From the NCBI GenBank assembly GCA_038213135.1, contig JBBQTQ010000108.1, forward strand, positions 1 through 6,836: DNA of 6,836 nt, in the 5' to 3' direction. Position numbers and translations under genes: made by a program. The notes under the pieces were generated by a model, which was given only the letters and a program-made list of their open reading frames with translations, was not told where the DNA came from and made no database searches. Source of the stretch: JBBQTQ01 sp038213135. GTDB taxonomy: Bacteria; Actinomycetota; Thermoleophilia; Gaiellales; Gaiellaceae. Each line of letters begins with the position of its first letter. Positions within the stretch are counted from its first letter, which is position 1. This document shows, one piece after another, positions 1 through 5,615 of the stretch.

Positions 1-3
1 CGA

Positions 4-699
4 GTGAACTCGCGAGAGATCAGCCCCGAGCTCGTCCTGGTCGACCCAGAGCTCGCCGCGCGGCTGCGCGAGGCGGAGCCGCACGGCGAGCCTGAAGTCC
101 GCCCGATCGCGCGGCTGCGCGTGCCACGCGCGGCGGCAACCCCGCGCGCACGTGTGGCGCCGGCGCGACGCACGCGCCGCCGCCCGCCGGTCCGGGCGCT
201 GACCGCTTCGCTCCTCGTGCTCGCCGCGGGTGTGGGTGCGCCGGGCTTCCTGGCCTCGATCGGCCATCACCGGCTGGCGCAGGTCGCGGAGACGGCTCCG
301 GCTTCGACGACGGCGTCGCCGCCCAAAGCGCGGGTCGTCCCGGACGTCTGCCGTCTCGCCTACGTGTTCGCGAAAGGCATGCTCGAGGACGCCGGCTTCG
401 CGTGGGTCGTGGTGCACAGCGCCCGCGGCTACGCATCCGACATGGTCGTCCGGCAGACGCCGCTGCCGGGCACGCTCGTCGCCGATACGGGTTCGCCGAC
501 GATCGAGCTCGACCTTGCGCCCAATCCGAGCTATGCGGAGACCGGCATCCCCGACCCTCGCGCGCCCTACCCCGGCACGAACATCGAGCCGGTTCAGGGC
601 GGCAGTCCAACTTCACGGCTCCTCGATTCCGTGCGTTCCTCGCCGGGGCTCTCCGACTGCGAGAAGGGCACTCGCAAGGCTCGCTACCCGGTTAAGTGA
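4..699 (+). CDS. Membrane-anchored single-PASTA-domain protein
   Basis: The 231-residue product has a basic, Arg/Pro-rich N-terminal region (about residues 32-65), one hydrophobic segment (about 64-85) fitting a single membrane span, and then a PASTA domain at about 110-172. The PASTA call rests on the opening VVPDV, the helix ending LEDAGF, and the late block RQTPLPGTLV, which matches the usual Q-x-P-x-P-G-T pattern. The tail (173-231) is Pro/Ser-rich and has no recognised domain. PASTA domains in actinobacteria usually sit outside the cell on PknB-type kinases or penicillin-binding proteins and bind muropeptides or act as spacers. Here there is no kinase or transpeptidase domain, so the role is unknown; a cytoplasmic N-terminus and an external PASTA domain are inferred. 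The GTG start lies 4 bases from the window edge, so the true start could be upstream and the gene may be partial. Confidence 0.72.
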   Translation: MNSREISPELVLVDPELAARLREAEPHGEPEVRPIARLRVPRAAATPRARVAPARRTRRRPPVRALTASLLVLAAGVGAPGFLASIGHHRLAQVAETAPASTTASPPKARVVPDVCRLAYVFAKGMLEDAGFAWVVVHSARGYASDMVVRQTPLPGTLVADTGSPTIELDLAPNPSYAETGIPDPRAPYPGTNIEPVQGGSPTSRLLDSVRSSPGLSDCEKGTRKARYPVK

Positions 700-718
700 C
701 GCTACGCTTCTCCCGCAC

Positions 719-789
719 GCGGGCGTAGTTCAATGGCAGAACTCGAGCCTTCCAAGCTCGCCACGCGGGTTCGATTCCCGCCGCCCGCT
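719..789 (+). tRNA. tRNA-Gly (anticodon UCC)
   Basis: A full cloverleaf can be drawn by eye. The acceptor stem GCGGGCG (719-725) pairs with CGCCCGC (782-788), the D stem GTTC with GAAC (728-731/739-742), and the anticodon stem CGAGC with GCTCG (744-748/756-760). The loop CTTCCAA places TCC at 751-753. The T stem GCGGG/CCCGC (765-769/777-781) encloses TTCGATT. The discriminator base is T789, as is usual for bacterial tRNA-Gly, and CCA is not encoded. The tRNA reads GGA and possibly GGG codons. It starts 19 nt after the PASTA gene stop. A TANNNT-like hexamer TACGCT at 703-708 could be its -10 box, but no convincing -35 is seen, so read-through from upstream is also possible. Confidence 0.97.
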
Positions 790-805
790 TCTTCTTCTTC
801 TTCTT
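788..805. repeat. (CTT)6 microsatellite after the tRNA
   Basis: Six perfect CTT units begin at the last base of the tRNA acceptor stem and continue as a pyrimidine-only tract to 813. The tract fills the whole gap between the tRNA and the stop codon (812-814) of the convergent gene. It is T-rich on the tRNA's coding strand and may help end tRNA transcription, but it is not a run of T and no extra hairpin precedes it. Confidence 0.8.
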
Positions 806-811
806 CTCTCT

Positions 812-3217
812 TTAGCAGCTGAGCCCGTTCGAGACCTGCGAGGCGCCGGAGAGCAGCGCGCTTCCCTGGCTCGAGGTGATCCGAGGGTGGCCCGCCTTCA
901 GCTCGTTCTGCACCTTCGTCGTGAACGAGGTCACCTTGTCGCACGGCTTGCCGTTCGACTTCGCCATCTCGGTGCCCACGTCGAGCAGTGACTTGCGGAG
1001 GTCGTCGCCGAACCCGGCGTCGATCACGTACGAGTCGAGCGTCTCCGCGAGACCGGTCAGGGGCGGCACGCTCTGAGGGAAGCAGACGAGGATCGCCTCG
1101 AGCGACGCGGCCTGCGAGAGGAGGGTCGAGGCCTGGCCGGCGGACACCTTCGGCGAGCCACCCTGGGCGTCGTTGCGAATCGTCTTCACGAGCTCGCCGG
1201 CCTTGTCGCACGGATGCCCACCGGACTTGGCGGCCTCAGTCGAAACGTCGTCGACCTTGCCCTGCAGCTCCCGCGCGGTGCCCGAGTCGAGCCCGTCGCC
1301 GGAGATCTGGTTAGTAAGGGTCGCCACCTGGCTTGCGAGCGTCGGCGGCGAGCTCGGCGAGAGCGACCAGCTCAGCGAGGTCGTTCCGGAGTGCAGGCCG
1401 CTGAGCGGCCCGAGGAACCCGTTCACCTGGATCCGATACGTGGTACCGCCAGTGGCCGTGAACGTGACGAGGCTCGAGTCGTCGTTCCAGGCGGCGTCGT
1501 CGTTCGACGCGAGCCGCGTCAGGCCGGTGAGAGTCGAACCCGAGTAGACGGCGAGCATCGTGTCGAAGTTCGAGCCCGCAGTCTTGATCGTCACGGGGCC
1601 GGAGGCCGGAGCCGACCAGGAATACCAGACCGAGGCGCCGGAGTTCCAGCCGCCGAGGCTCAGGGCCGGCTCGCCGCTCTCGAGCGTGGCGCCGGCGTTG
1701 CTGCCGGCGGCCGTGCCACTCGAGTTCGCGATCGACTGCGCGGAGGCGAAGTTGTCGTTCGAGGGTGCGGAGACCGGGGCGGGGAGGCTCCAGTTGAGCG
1801 TGAGTCCGCCCGAGTGCTGGCCGCTGACCGGCCCGAGGAAGCCGGTCACCTGGATTCGGTAGGTCGTCCCGCCGGTGACGGGCAGTACGACCGCGCTCGT
1901 GTCGACCGTCGCGGCGACGTCGTCATTCGAGGCGAGGCGGGTCAGGCCGCCCAGCGTCGAGCCCGAGTAGACGGCGAGCATCGTGTCGAAGCTGGAGCCG
2001 GCCGTCGTGATCGTCGTGTTGCCGGAGTTCGGAGCCGTCCACGAGTACCAGACCGAGGCGCCCGAGTTCCAGCCGCCGAGCGTCAGAGCAGGCTCGTTCG
2101 TCTCGGTCGTCGCGGCGATGTTCGTCCCGGAAGCCGTGCCGCTGCCGCCGGCGATCGCCTGGGCGCTTGCGAAGTTGTCGTTCGCGGGCGCGGCCGTGCC
2201 GGCGTGAGGCACGAGATCGAGCAGCGTCTCGAGGGCCGTGTCGAGCGCGTTGGCGTCGCTGAGGTGGAGGTAGTACTGGTTGCCGGCGCCGCTCGTGAAG
2301 GTGTTGCCGCCCTGGTTGTCGACCGCACTCTTCCCGGGCCCTGTTTCGGTGAGCAGCGGGTCGGCGGGCCGGATCGCGTGGTAGACGGCGGTGAGGTCGT
2401 ACGAGTAGTACCAGTTGCCCGGGTGGACGAACGCCTCGTAGGCGACCCGCACCGGCGAGGAGGCCGGCTGGGCGGTCGAGAGCGTCTGGCCCGTATGGAC
2501 AGCGTCCCCGACCTCGTAGCCCGACCAGACCAGCTTCGTCGGCCAGTTGTTCGCGACGTTCTGGGCTGCCGCCGGGTTGCCTCGGAGGTTGTTCTCCCCG
2601 GCCCGCGACGGGAAGCCACCGCCCATGACGACGAGCACCTTCACCTTCTTGGCGATCAGGTCGTGCCCGTTGAGCGGGCTGATCGCGTCCGCGGGTGAGT
2701 TGAGCAATGCGGACAGGTTCTCGAGGTAGCCGGTGCTGACCAGGACGACGGAGCCGTCGGTCTGCGCGGCGAGTGCCCGCCGGTAGACGTTGACCGCGGA
2801 ATCCGGGCTGGGCGTCGAGGGCGCGGCGAGGTTCGCGCAGGGGCCGAGGAAGTCCGGAGTGTTGATCTCGGTGCCGTTGGCAGGCAGGTCGGTGCCGATT
2901 GGCACGGTGGCCGAGTAGTAGAACTGGGCAACCGCAGCCGCGCACTTCCAGGAGCTCGGCGCAACCGCGGGCCGACTCGTGCGTGTGTTCACGCCGATCG
3001 CGATCACCTTCGCCTCGTTCTTCTGCTGCAGGGCAAACGCGACCGCCAGCGCACCGACGTCGTCGACGCTGCTGAGGATGTCCGTGTCGACCACGACCGG
3101 GACCGGCGTTGCCGCGGACGCCGATGCGGCGAAGATCGCCGCAGCCAGCGCACTCACCAGGACGAGCACGCCGGATCTGGCCAGCAGCCGCGTCCTGTAT
3201 CCCGGTGTGTCGCCCAT
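812..3217 (-). CDS. Secreted nucleoside-hydrolase-like protein with PPC and FIMAH-type repeats
   Basis: The 801-residue product starts with a signal peptide (RTRLLAR, hydrophobic 15-30, likely cleavage after ASA at 33-35). Residues 39-335 resemble the inosine-uridine nucleoside hydrolase family, which splits the N-glycosidic bond of ribonucleosides. The metal-site motif DTD (44-46) is followed by VDD (51-53), with two more residues between them than in the classic DxDPGxDD. VVMGGGF (197-202), an E-x-N pair (208/210) and D274 also fit; the His usually before that Asp is Tyr273. Two PPC-like beta domains follow (about 344-478 and 485-619), then two FIMAH-like helical repeats (627-712, 720-801). 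There is no membrane anchor or sortase motif, so release outside the cell is inferred. Substrate is unknown; nucleoside scavenging is a guess. Start: ATG at 3217 has GGGAG 9 nt upstream, while the ATG at 3226 abuts that GGGAG with no gap. Confidence 0.85.
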   Translation of the reverse strand: MGDTPGYRTRLLARSGVLVLVSALAAAIFAASASAATPVPVVVDTDILSSVDDVGALAVAFALQQKNEAKVIAIGVNTRTSRPAVAPSSWKCAAAVAQFYYSATVPIGTDLPANGTEINTPDFLGPCANLAAPSTPSPDSAVNVYRRALAAQTDGSVVLVSTGYLENLSALLNSPADAISPLNGHDLIAKKVKVLVVMGGGFPSRAGENNLRGNPAAAQNVANNWPTKLVWSGYEVGDAVHTGQTLSTAQPASSPVRVAYEAFVHPGNWYYSYDLTAVYHAIRPADPLLTETGPGKSAVDNQGGNTFTSGAGNQYYLHLSDANALDTALETLLDLVPHAGTAAPANDNFASAQAIAGGSGTASGTNIAATTETNEPALTLGGWNSGASVWYSWTAPNSGNTTITTAGSSFDTMLAVYSGSTLGGLTRLASNDDVAATVDTSAVVLPVTGGTTYRIQVTGFLGPVSGQHSGGLTLNWSLPAPVSAPSNDNFASAQSIANSSGTAAGSNAGATLESGEPALSLGGWNSGASVWYSWSAPASGPVTIKTAGSNFDTMLAVYSGSTLTGLTRLASNDDAAWNDDSSLVTFTATGGTTYRIQVNGFLGPLSGLHSGTTSLSWSLSPSSPPTLASQVATLTNQISGDGLDSGTARELQGKVDDVSTEAAKSGGHPCDKAGELVKTIRNDAQGGSPKVSAGQASTLLSQAASLEAILVCFPQSVPPLTGLAETLDSYVIDAGFGDDLRKSLLDVGTEMAKSNGKPCDKVTSFTTKVQNELKAGHPRITSSQGSALLSGASQVSNGLSC
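815..1060 (-). repeat. FIMAH-like helical repeat, copy 2 (residues 720-801)
   Basis: This is the C-terminal copy of an about 85-residue helical unit. It contains L-x-x-Y-x-x-x-A-G-x-x-x-D-L (727-740), K-P-C-D-K (757-761) and a final Cys801. The two cysteines, 759 and 801, are 42 residues apart, as in the first copy. The sequence is clearly diverged from copy 1, so the duplication is old. Confidence 0.6.
1082..1339 (-). repeat. FIMAH-like helical repeat, copy 1 (residues 627-712)
   Basis: This unit resembles the FIMAH type of small helical domain found near the C-termini of secreted Gram-positive proteins: L-x-x-Q-V-x-x-L at the start, then ARELQGKVDD, and later S-A-G-Q-A-x-x-L-L. H-P-C-D-K (668-672) and Cys712 mark the same 42-residue cysteine spacing as copy 2, suggesting one disulfide per repeat. 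The family name is from memory of the motif pattern. Confidence 0.6.
1361..1765 (-). repeat. PPC-like beta domain, copy 2 (residues 485-619)
   Basis: This is the second of two tandem modules, 141 residues (423 bp) after the first. It shares long identical blocks with copy 1: NDNFASAQ, LGGWNSGASVWYSW, FDTMLAVYSGSTL, GLTRLASNDD and GGTTYRIQV. The pattern resembles bacterial pre-peptidase C-terminal (PPC) domains, which are beta sandwiches on secreted enzymes thought to help folding or substrate contact. Confidence 0.8.
1784..2188 (-). repeat. PPC-like beta domain, copy 1 (residues 344-478)
   Basis: This module directly follows the hydrolase domain after a short Ala-rich linker. It carries NDNFASAQ at 346-353, the VWYSW strand at 389-393 and the FDTMLAVYSGS strand at 410-420. 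Identity with copy 2 is visible at the DNA level too: the same stretch around CGTGTCGAAG and GAGTTCCAGCCGCCGAG occurs in both, which could support recombination between them. Confidence 0.8.
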
Positions 3218-3226
3218 CGTCCGCAT

Positions 3227-3231
3227 CTCCC
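3227..3231 (-). promoter_or_regulatory. Ribosome binding site deciding the nucleoside-hydrolase start
   Basis: GGGAG on the minus strand ends 9 nt before the ATG at 3217 and immediately next to the ATG at 3226. A gap of 5-10 nt is normal, so the downstream ATG (protein starting MGDTPGY) is preferred over the one starting MRTMGD. Confidence 0.6.
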
Positions 3232-3249
3232 GCTCGCAATCCCCGTACT

Positions 3250-3279
3250 CATCTAGGCGGCCATTGCGACAGGGCTCAA
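3250..3279 (-). promoter_or_regulatory. Candidate promoter for the secreted nucleoside-hydrolase gene
   Basis: On the minus strand TTGAGC (3274-3279) and TAGATG (3250-3255) are 18 nt apart and could be the -35 and -10 boxes. Transcription would begin near 3243, leaving a leader of about 26 nt that contains the GGGAG site. The -10 lacks the final conserved T, so this is only a plausible fit. Confidence 0.33.
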
Positions 3280-3298
3280 TCCCTTGAACGAGGGTCAG

Positions 3299-3304
3299 TA
3301 GGCT
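3299..3304 (+). promoter_or_regulatory. Candidate -10 box for leaderless expression of the DUF6941-like gene
   Basis: TAGGCT fits the actinobacterial TANNNT -10 pattern and ends 6 nt before the ATG at 3311, the spacing expected when transcription starts at the start codon itself. No good -35 lies at 16-19 nt upstream (TTGAAC at 3284-3289 is only 9 nt away). The alternative is a leadered mRNA using GAGGG at 3305-3309, but that leaves only 1 nt to the ATG. Confidence 0.35.
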
Positions 3305-3310
3305 GAGGGC

Positions 3311-3751
3311 ATGAACGTGACGCTGATGCTCGGCGACTTCGCGCGTGTCTCGGAGGGCAAGCTCGACCTGCTGGGGGCCGGCTGGAAGCTGACCGGGCCG
3401 GAGCCGTCCACTTTCGGCGTCGGGATCGTGCTGGAGGCGGCGCCGGGCGAGTTCGGGCGGACGCACACGCTCGTGCTCGAGCTCGTCGACGAGGACGGCC
3501 AGCTCGTGCCGATTCCTGGCGCCGAGGATCCGCTCTTCCGGCTGGAAGGCGAGATCCAGATCGTTCCTCCTCCCGGGCAGCCGCCCGCCCTGCCGGTCGT
3601 GATGCCGCTCGGCTTCAACGCGGCGAACGTGCCGCTGCCTGCGGGTCGCCGGCTCGAGTTCCGACTCTGGCTCGACCGGGAGACGAAGGAGAGCTGGACG
3701 CTCGCCTTCTGGACCCGCCCCGCAGTCGAAGAGCCCGACGAACCCGCCTGA
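3311..3751 (+). CDS. DUF6941-like small beta-rich protein
   Basis: The 146-residue product begins MNVTLMLGDFARVSEGKLDL, followed by LGAGW and a block of alternating hydrophobic residues (THTLVLELVDEDG, 46-58; GEIQIVPPPG, 79-88; RRLEFRLWLD, 112-121). This order (a short 'V-T-L-x-L-x-D' strand, 'G-K-L-x-x-L-G-x-G-W', then H-x-L-x-x-x-L-x-D-x-x-G) is what I recall for the DUF6941 family, small proteins of unknown function common in high-GC bacteria. No signal peptide, membrane span or catalytic motif is visible, so a soluble cytoplasmic protein is likely. It is transcribed divergently from the secreted hydrolase gene and convergently with the exonuclease gene, so it appears to stand alone. The start is supported by the conserved N-terminus and a possible leaderless promoter; the Shine-Dalgarno is poor. 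Confidence 0.82.
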   Translation: MNVTLMLGDFARVSEGKLDLLGAGWKLTGPEPSTFGVGIVLEAAPGEFGRTHTLVLELVDEDGQLVPIPGAEDPLFRLEGEIQIVPPPGQPPALPVVMPLGFNAANVPLPAGRRLEFRLWLDRETKESWTLAFWTRPAVEEPDEPA

Positions 3752-3847
3752 ACAGCCATGACGGCGCGGCGAGCCGTTGCGCGTGGCGTTACAGGGGCTG
3801 TCCCTCCGGAGTGGCGCTGCGGCTGCGGGTGTCGCGCGCGCAACTAC

Positions 3848-3864
3848 CCGGTGACGGTCACCGG
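3848..3864. terminator. Perfect inverted repeat between convergent genes, possible bidirectional terminator
   Basis: CCGGTGAC-G-GTCACCGG is an exact 8+1+8 inverted repeat in the 136-bp gap between two convergent genes. As RNA it could form a 6-bp stem with a 5-nt loop on either strand. No T run follows on either side, so it would be an atypical terminator; a protein-binding operator is the alternative. A weaker 4-bp stem AGGG-GCTGT-CCCT lies at 3793-3805. Apart from these I see nothing in the gap. Confidence 0.4.
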
Positions 3865-3887
3865 TCAATGGCTCGCGCGGACAGGGC

Positions 3888-5555
3888 TCAGGCGGCCGCG
3901 GCCGCAACCGCCGCGAGGTGGGGGAGGCGGCGGCAGACTGCCTCGACATCCAGGGGGAGGATCGTCAGCTCCGGCGGTGGGCGGCGGACGAACGTCGCCA
4001 GCGTGAGCAGCTCGTCGACGGATGCGGGCGGGGCCTGGGGCGCTGCGGCGATCCCCTCGGCCACCTCGGCGAGCTGGTTCCCGTCGAGGAGCCTCGTCGA
4101 GAGCCGCCCGCCCGAAAGGAAGAACGCCCGCAACGACCCGGCCTCGATGCCCGGCACGACGAGGCACAGCTCCCGCGCGCGGAGCGTCTCGAGCTTCCGG
4201 AGCTGGCGCAGCGTGTCCTCGAGCGCGGCGATCCTGTCGCGCAACCGCGCTGCGTCCTCGTAGCGCAGGCTGCCTGCGAGATCCCGCAGCCTCGCCCGGA
4301 GGCGTCGTAGCGGTGCCTCGCCGTCAGGGAGCGCAGCGATCTCCTCCTCCGTCGCCCCCGAGAGAGCACGCGCCGCGAGCTGAGCCTTCCGACGACTCCG
4401 CAGCGGCCCGAGCGGCGTCGGCGTCGAGCTGACCACGAACTCGTCGCCCCGCCGCTTCAAGTACACGTACCGATCCGGCCGCGCGTTCCGGGCGTTCGCC
4501 GGAGGCCGCAGCTCCTGGATCAGCCGCAGCTCCTCGAGCGCCGCTTCGAGCTCCGAGCCGAGTACCTTCCACTCGATTCGCTCGACCGCGCCGAGCGCCG
4601 CCTCGACCGCCGGCCGCTGGCGCTCGCTGCGGAAGTAGCTGCGCAACCGCGCACGCAGGTCGCGCGCCCGGCCGACGTAGAGCACTTGCCCATGCCGGTC
4701 GCGCCAGAGATACACACCGGGCCGCGGCGGCGCGCCGTGCGCGAGCCCGCGCTTCCCGTACACGCGCCGCTGCCGCGGCGCCGCGAGCGCGTGGAGATCG
4801 GAGAGCGTCCGTGCCCCGCGCTCCTGCGCGAGCCCGATCAGCTGCAGCAGGATCTCGGCCGTCGCCTGGGCATCCGGCAGCGCGCGATGGCAAGGCTGCG
4901 CCGACGTGCCGAAGAAGTGCGAGAGCGAGGCGAGGCTCGCACGGGCAGCCCGCCCCTCGAGTAGCCGCCTCGCGAGCGCGACCGTGTCGAGCGCGACAGT
5001 GGCGCGCTTGCGTCCGTAGATCAGGTCGAGCTGGCGATCGAGGAAGGCGAGGTCGAACCGCGCGTTGTGCGCCACGAGCACGCCGGCGCCGGTGAAGGCG
5101 AGGAAGCGGCGAACGGCCGAGCCGACCCTGGGCGCGCCGCGCAGATCGCGCTCCGCGATCCCCGTCAGCGCTGCGATCGGAGCCGGCAGCGGCATGCCCG
5201 GGTCGACGAGCGTCTCGAAGCAGTCCTGCAGCTCGAGCGAACGGACGCGCACGGCCCCGATCTCGCAGATGCGGCTCGTCGCCGCCGAGAGACCGGTTGT
5301 CTCGAGGTCGAAGACGACGAACTCGGCCTCCTCGAGGAGCGGGTCGCTCGCAGGCCCGGCGAGCCCGACCGCCGAGTCGAGCCACGCGAGCCGCGCATCC
5401 TCGACGACGGTCTCGCGCACGAGCGTGCACGCGAGCGCTTCCGGGATCGCCCGCGACGCGAAGAGCACCCGGGCCGCCTCGACCGCGGACAGAGGCGCCC
5501 GCCGCTCCTCGAGCGCTTCCACTAGCCGGTCGGTCGCGTCGAAGGCAAGCTGCAC
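3888..5555 (-). CDS. DEDDh exonuclease fused to UvrC-like GIY-YIG nuclease domain
   Basis: The 555-residue protein joins two nuclease types. After an N-terminal helical region (1-75) comes a DnaQ-like 3'-5' exonuclease domain (about 78-245) with all DEDDh residues: D83 and E85 in FDLETTG, D168 in HNARFD, and H223/D228 in HRALPDAQ. A UvrC N-terminal-like GIY-YIG domain follows (about 275-355): PGVY at 279-282, YVGRARDLRARL at 293-304, and ELEAALEELRLIQ at 335-347. A UVR-like motif sits near 427-446 (SLRYEDAARLRDRI). The C-terminal 100 residues are unassigned and no UvrC RNase H-like domain is seen, so it is Cho-like rather than a full UvrC. Such fusions are known in actinobacteria (M. tuberculosis Rv2191 is similar). 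DNA-damage processing is inferred. GTG 5555 is the only fitting start: an in-frame TAA lies 15 nt upstream, and GGAG lies 5 nt before it. Confidence 0.92.
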   Translation of the reverse strand: MQLAFDATDRLVEALEERRAPLSAVEAARVLFASRAIPEALACTLVRETVVEDARLAWLDSAVGLAGPASDPLLEEAEFVVFDLETTGLSAATSRICEIGAVRVRSLELQDCFETLVDPGMPLPAPIAALTGIAERDLRGAPRVGSAVRRFLAFTGAGVLVAHNARFDLAFLDRQLDLIYGRKRATVALDTVALARRLLEGRAARASLASLSHFFGTSAQPCHRALPDAQATAEILLQLIGLAQERGARTLSDLHALAAPRQRRVYGKRGLAHGAPPRPGVYLWRDRHGQVLYVGRARDLRARLRSYFRSERQRPAVEAALGAVERIEWKVLGSELEAALEELRLIQELRPPANARNARPDRYVYLKRRGDEFVVSSTPTPLGPLRSRRKAQLAARALSGATEEEIAALPDGEAPLRRLRARLRDLAGSLRYEDAARLRDRIAALEDTLRQLRKLETLRARELCLVVPGIEAGSLRAFFLSGGRLSTRLLDGNQLAEVAEGIAAAPQAPPASVDELLTLATFVRRPPPELTILPLDVEAVCRRLPHLAAVAAAAA

Positions 5556-5558
5556 GAC

Positions 5559-5565
5559 CTCTCCC
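5559..5565 (-). promoter_or_regulatory. Ribosome binding site for the exonuclease/GIY-YIG gene
   Basis: GGGAGAG on the minus strand places GGAG 5 nt before the GTG start, a strong Shine-Dalgarno match. Together with the in-frame stop at 5568-5570 it fixes the start of the gene and implies that transcription begins at or upstream of this site. Confidence 0.7.
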
Positions 5566-5594
5566 AGTTAAGCGAACATGTGTTCGTATTGCAA
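5566..5594 (-). promoter_or_regulatory. Candidate promoter of the exonuclease gene overlapping the SOS box
   Basis: On the minus strand TTGCAA (5589-5594) and TTAACT (5566-5571) are exactly 17 nt apart, with the LexA-type palindrome filling the spacer. That is a classic repression layout. A caution: this -10 would start transcription near 5559, inside or after the ribosome site, so the true -10 may lie elsewhere. Confidence 0.35.
5573..5586. promoter_or_regulatory. LexA (SOS) box between the exonuclease gene and greA
   Basis: CGAACATGTGTTCG has perfect CGAAC and GTTCG arms with a 4-nt centre, matching the Gram-positive/actinobacterial LexA (DinR) consensus CGAAC-N4-GTTCG. It is 17 bp upstream of the repair-type nuclease start and 29 bp upstream of the greA ATG, in the only divergent gap between them. 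SOS repression of the nuclease is inferred from site and context; an effect on greA is possible because the box would overlap that promoter's -35 region. Confidence 0.85.
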
Positions 5595-5603
5595 GCATGC
5601 TGC

Positions 5604-5609
5604 GATACT
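5604..5609 (+). promoter_or_regulatory. Candidate -10 box for leaderless greA
   Basis: GATACT ends 6 nt before the greA ATG, and no Shine-Dalgarno sequence is visible in front of that ATG. Transcription starting on the ATG would explain both facts. The matching -35 position (about 5580-5586) falls on the LexA box and has no consensus. Confidence 0.35.
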
Positions 5610-5615
5610 CCGGCC

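Noticed and set aside
719..813. tRNA-Gly 3' end as an integration site of a mobile island
   Set aside because: No integrase gene and no repeated copy of the tRNA 3' end is seen in the window.
1408..1423. GAAC-CC-GTTC palindrome as a second LexA site
   Set aside because: The arms are separated by 2 rather than 4 bases and it lies inside a coding repeat.
1214..2698. Long forward open frame of 494 codons
   Set aside because: It is antisense to the secreted hydrolase gene, its protein is Arg/Gly-rich low-complexity sequence with no domain, and high-GC genes commonly leave such open shadow frames.
3227..3949. Extension of the hydrolase frame upstream to 3949, giving 1045 codons
   Set aside because: The added part is antisense to the DUF6941-like gene and lacks domain features, whereas a signal peptide and ribosome site mark the start at 3217.
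4324..5598. Second minus-strand frame of 424 codons
   Set aside because: It overlaps the exonuclease/GIY-YIG gene in another frame and gives Arg/Ala-rich sequence without motifs.
5580..5615. Upstream GTG start for greA
   Set aside because: It would add MFVLQACCDTPA, which does not match GreA proteins, and the codon lies inside the LexA box.
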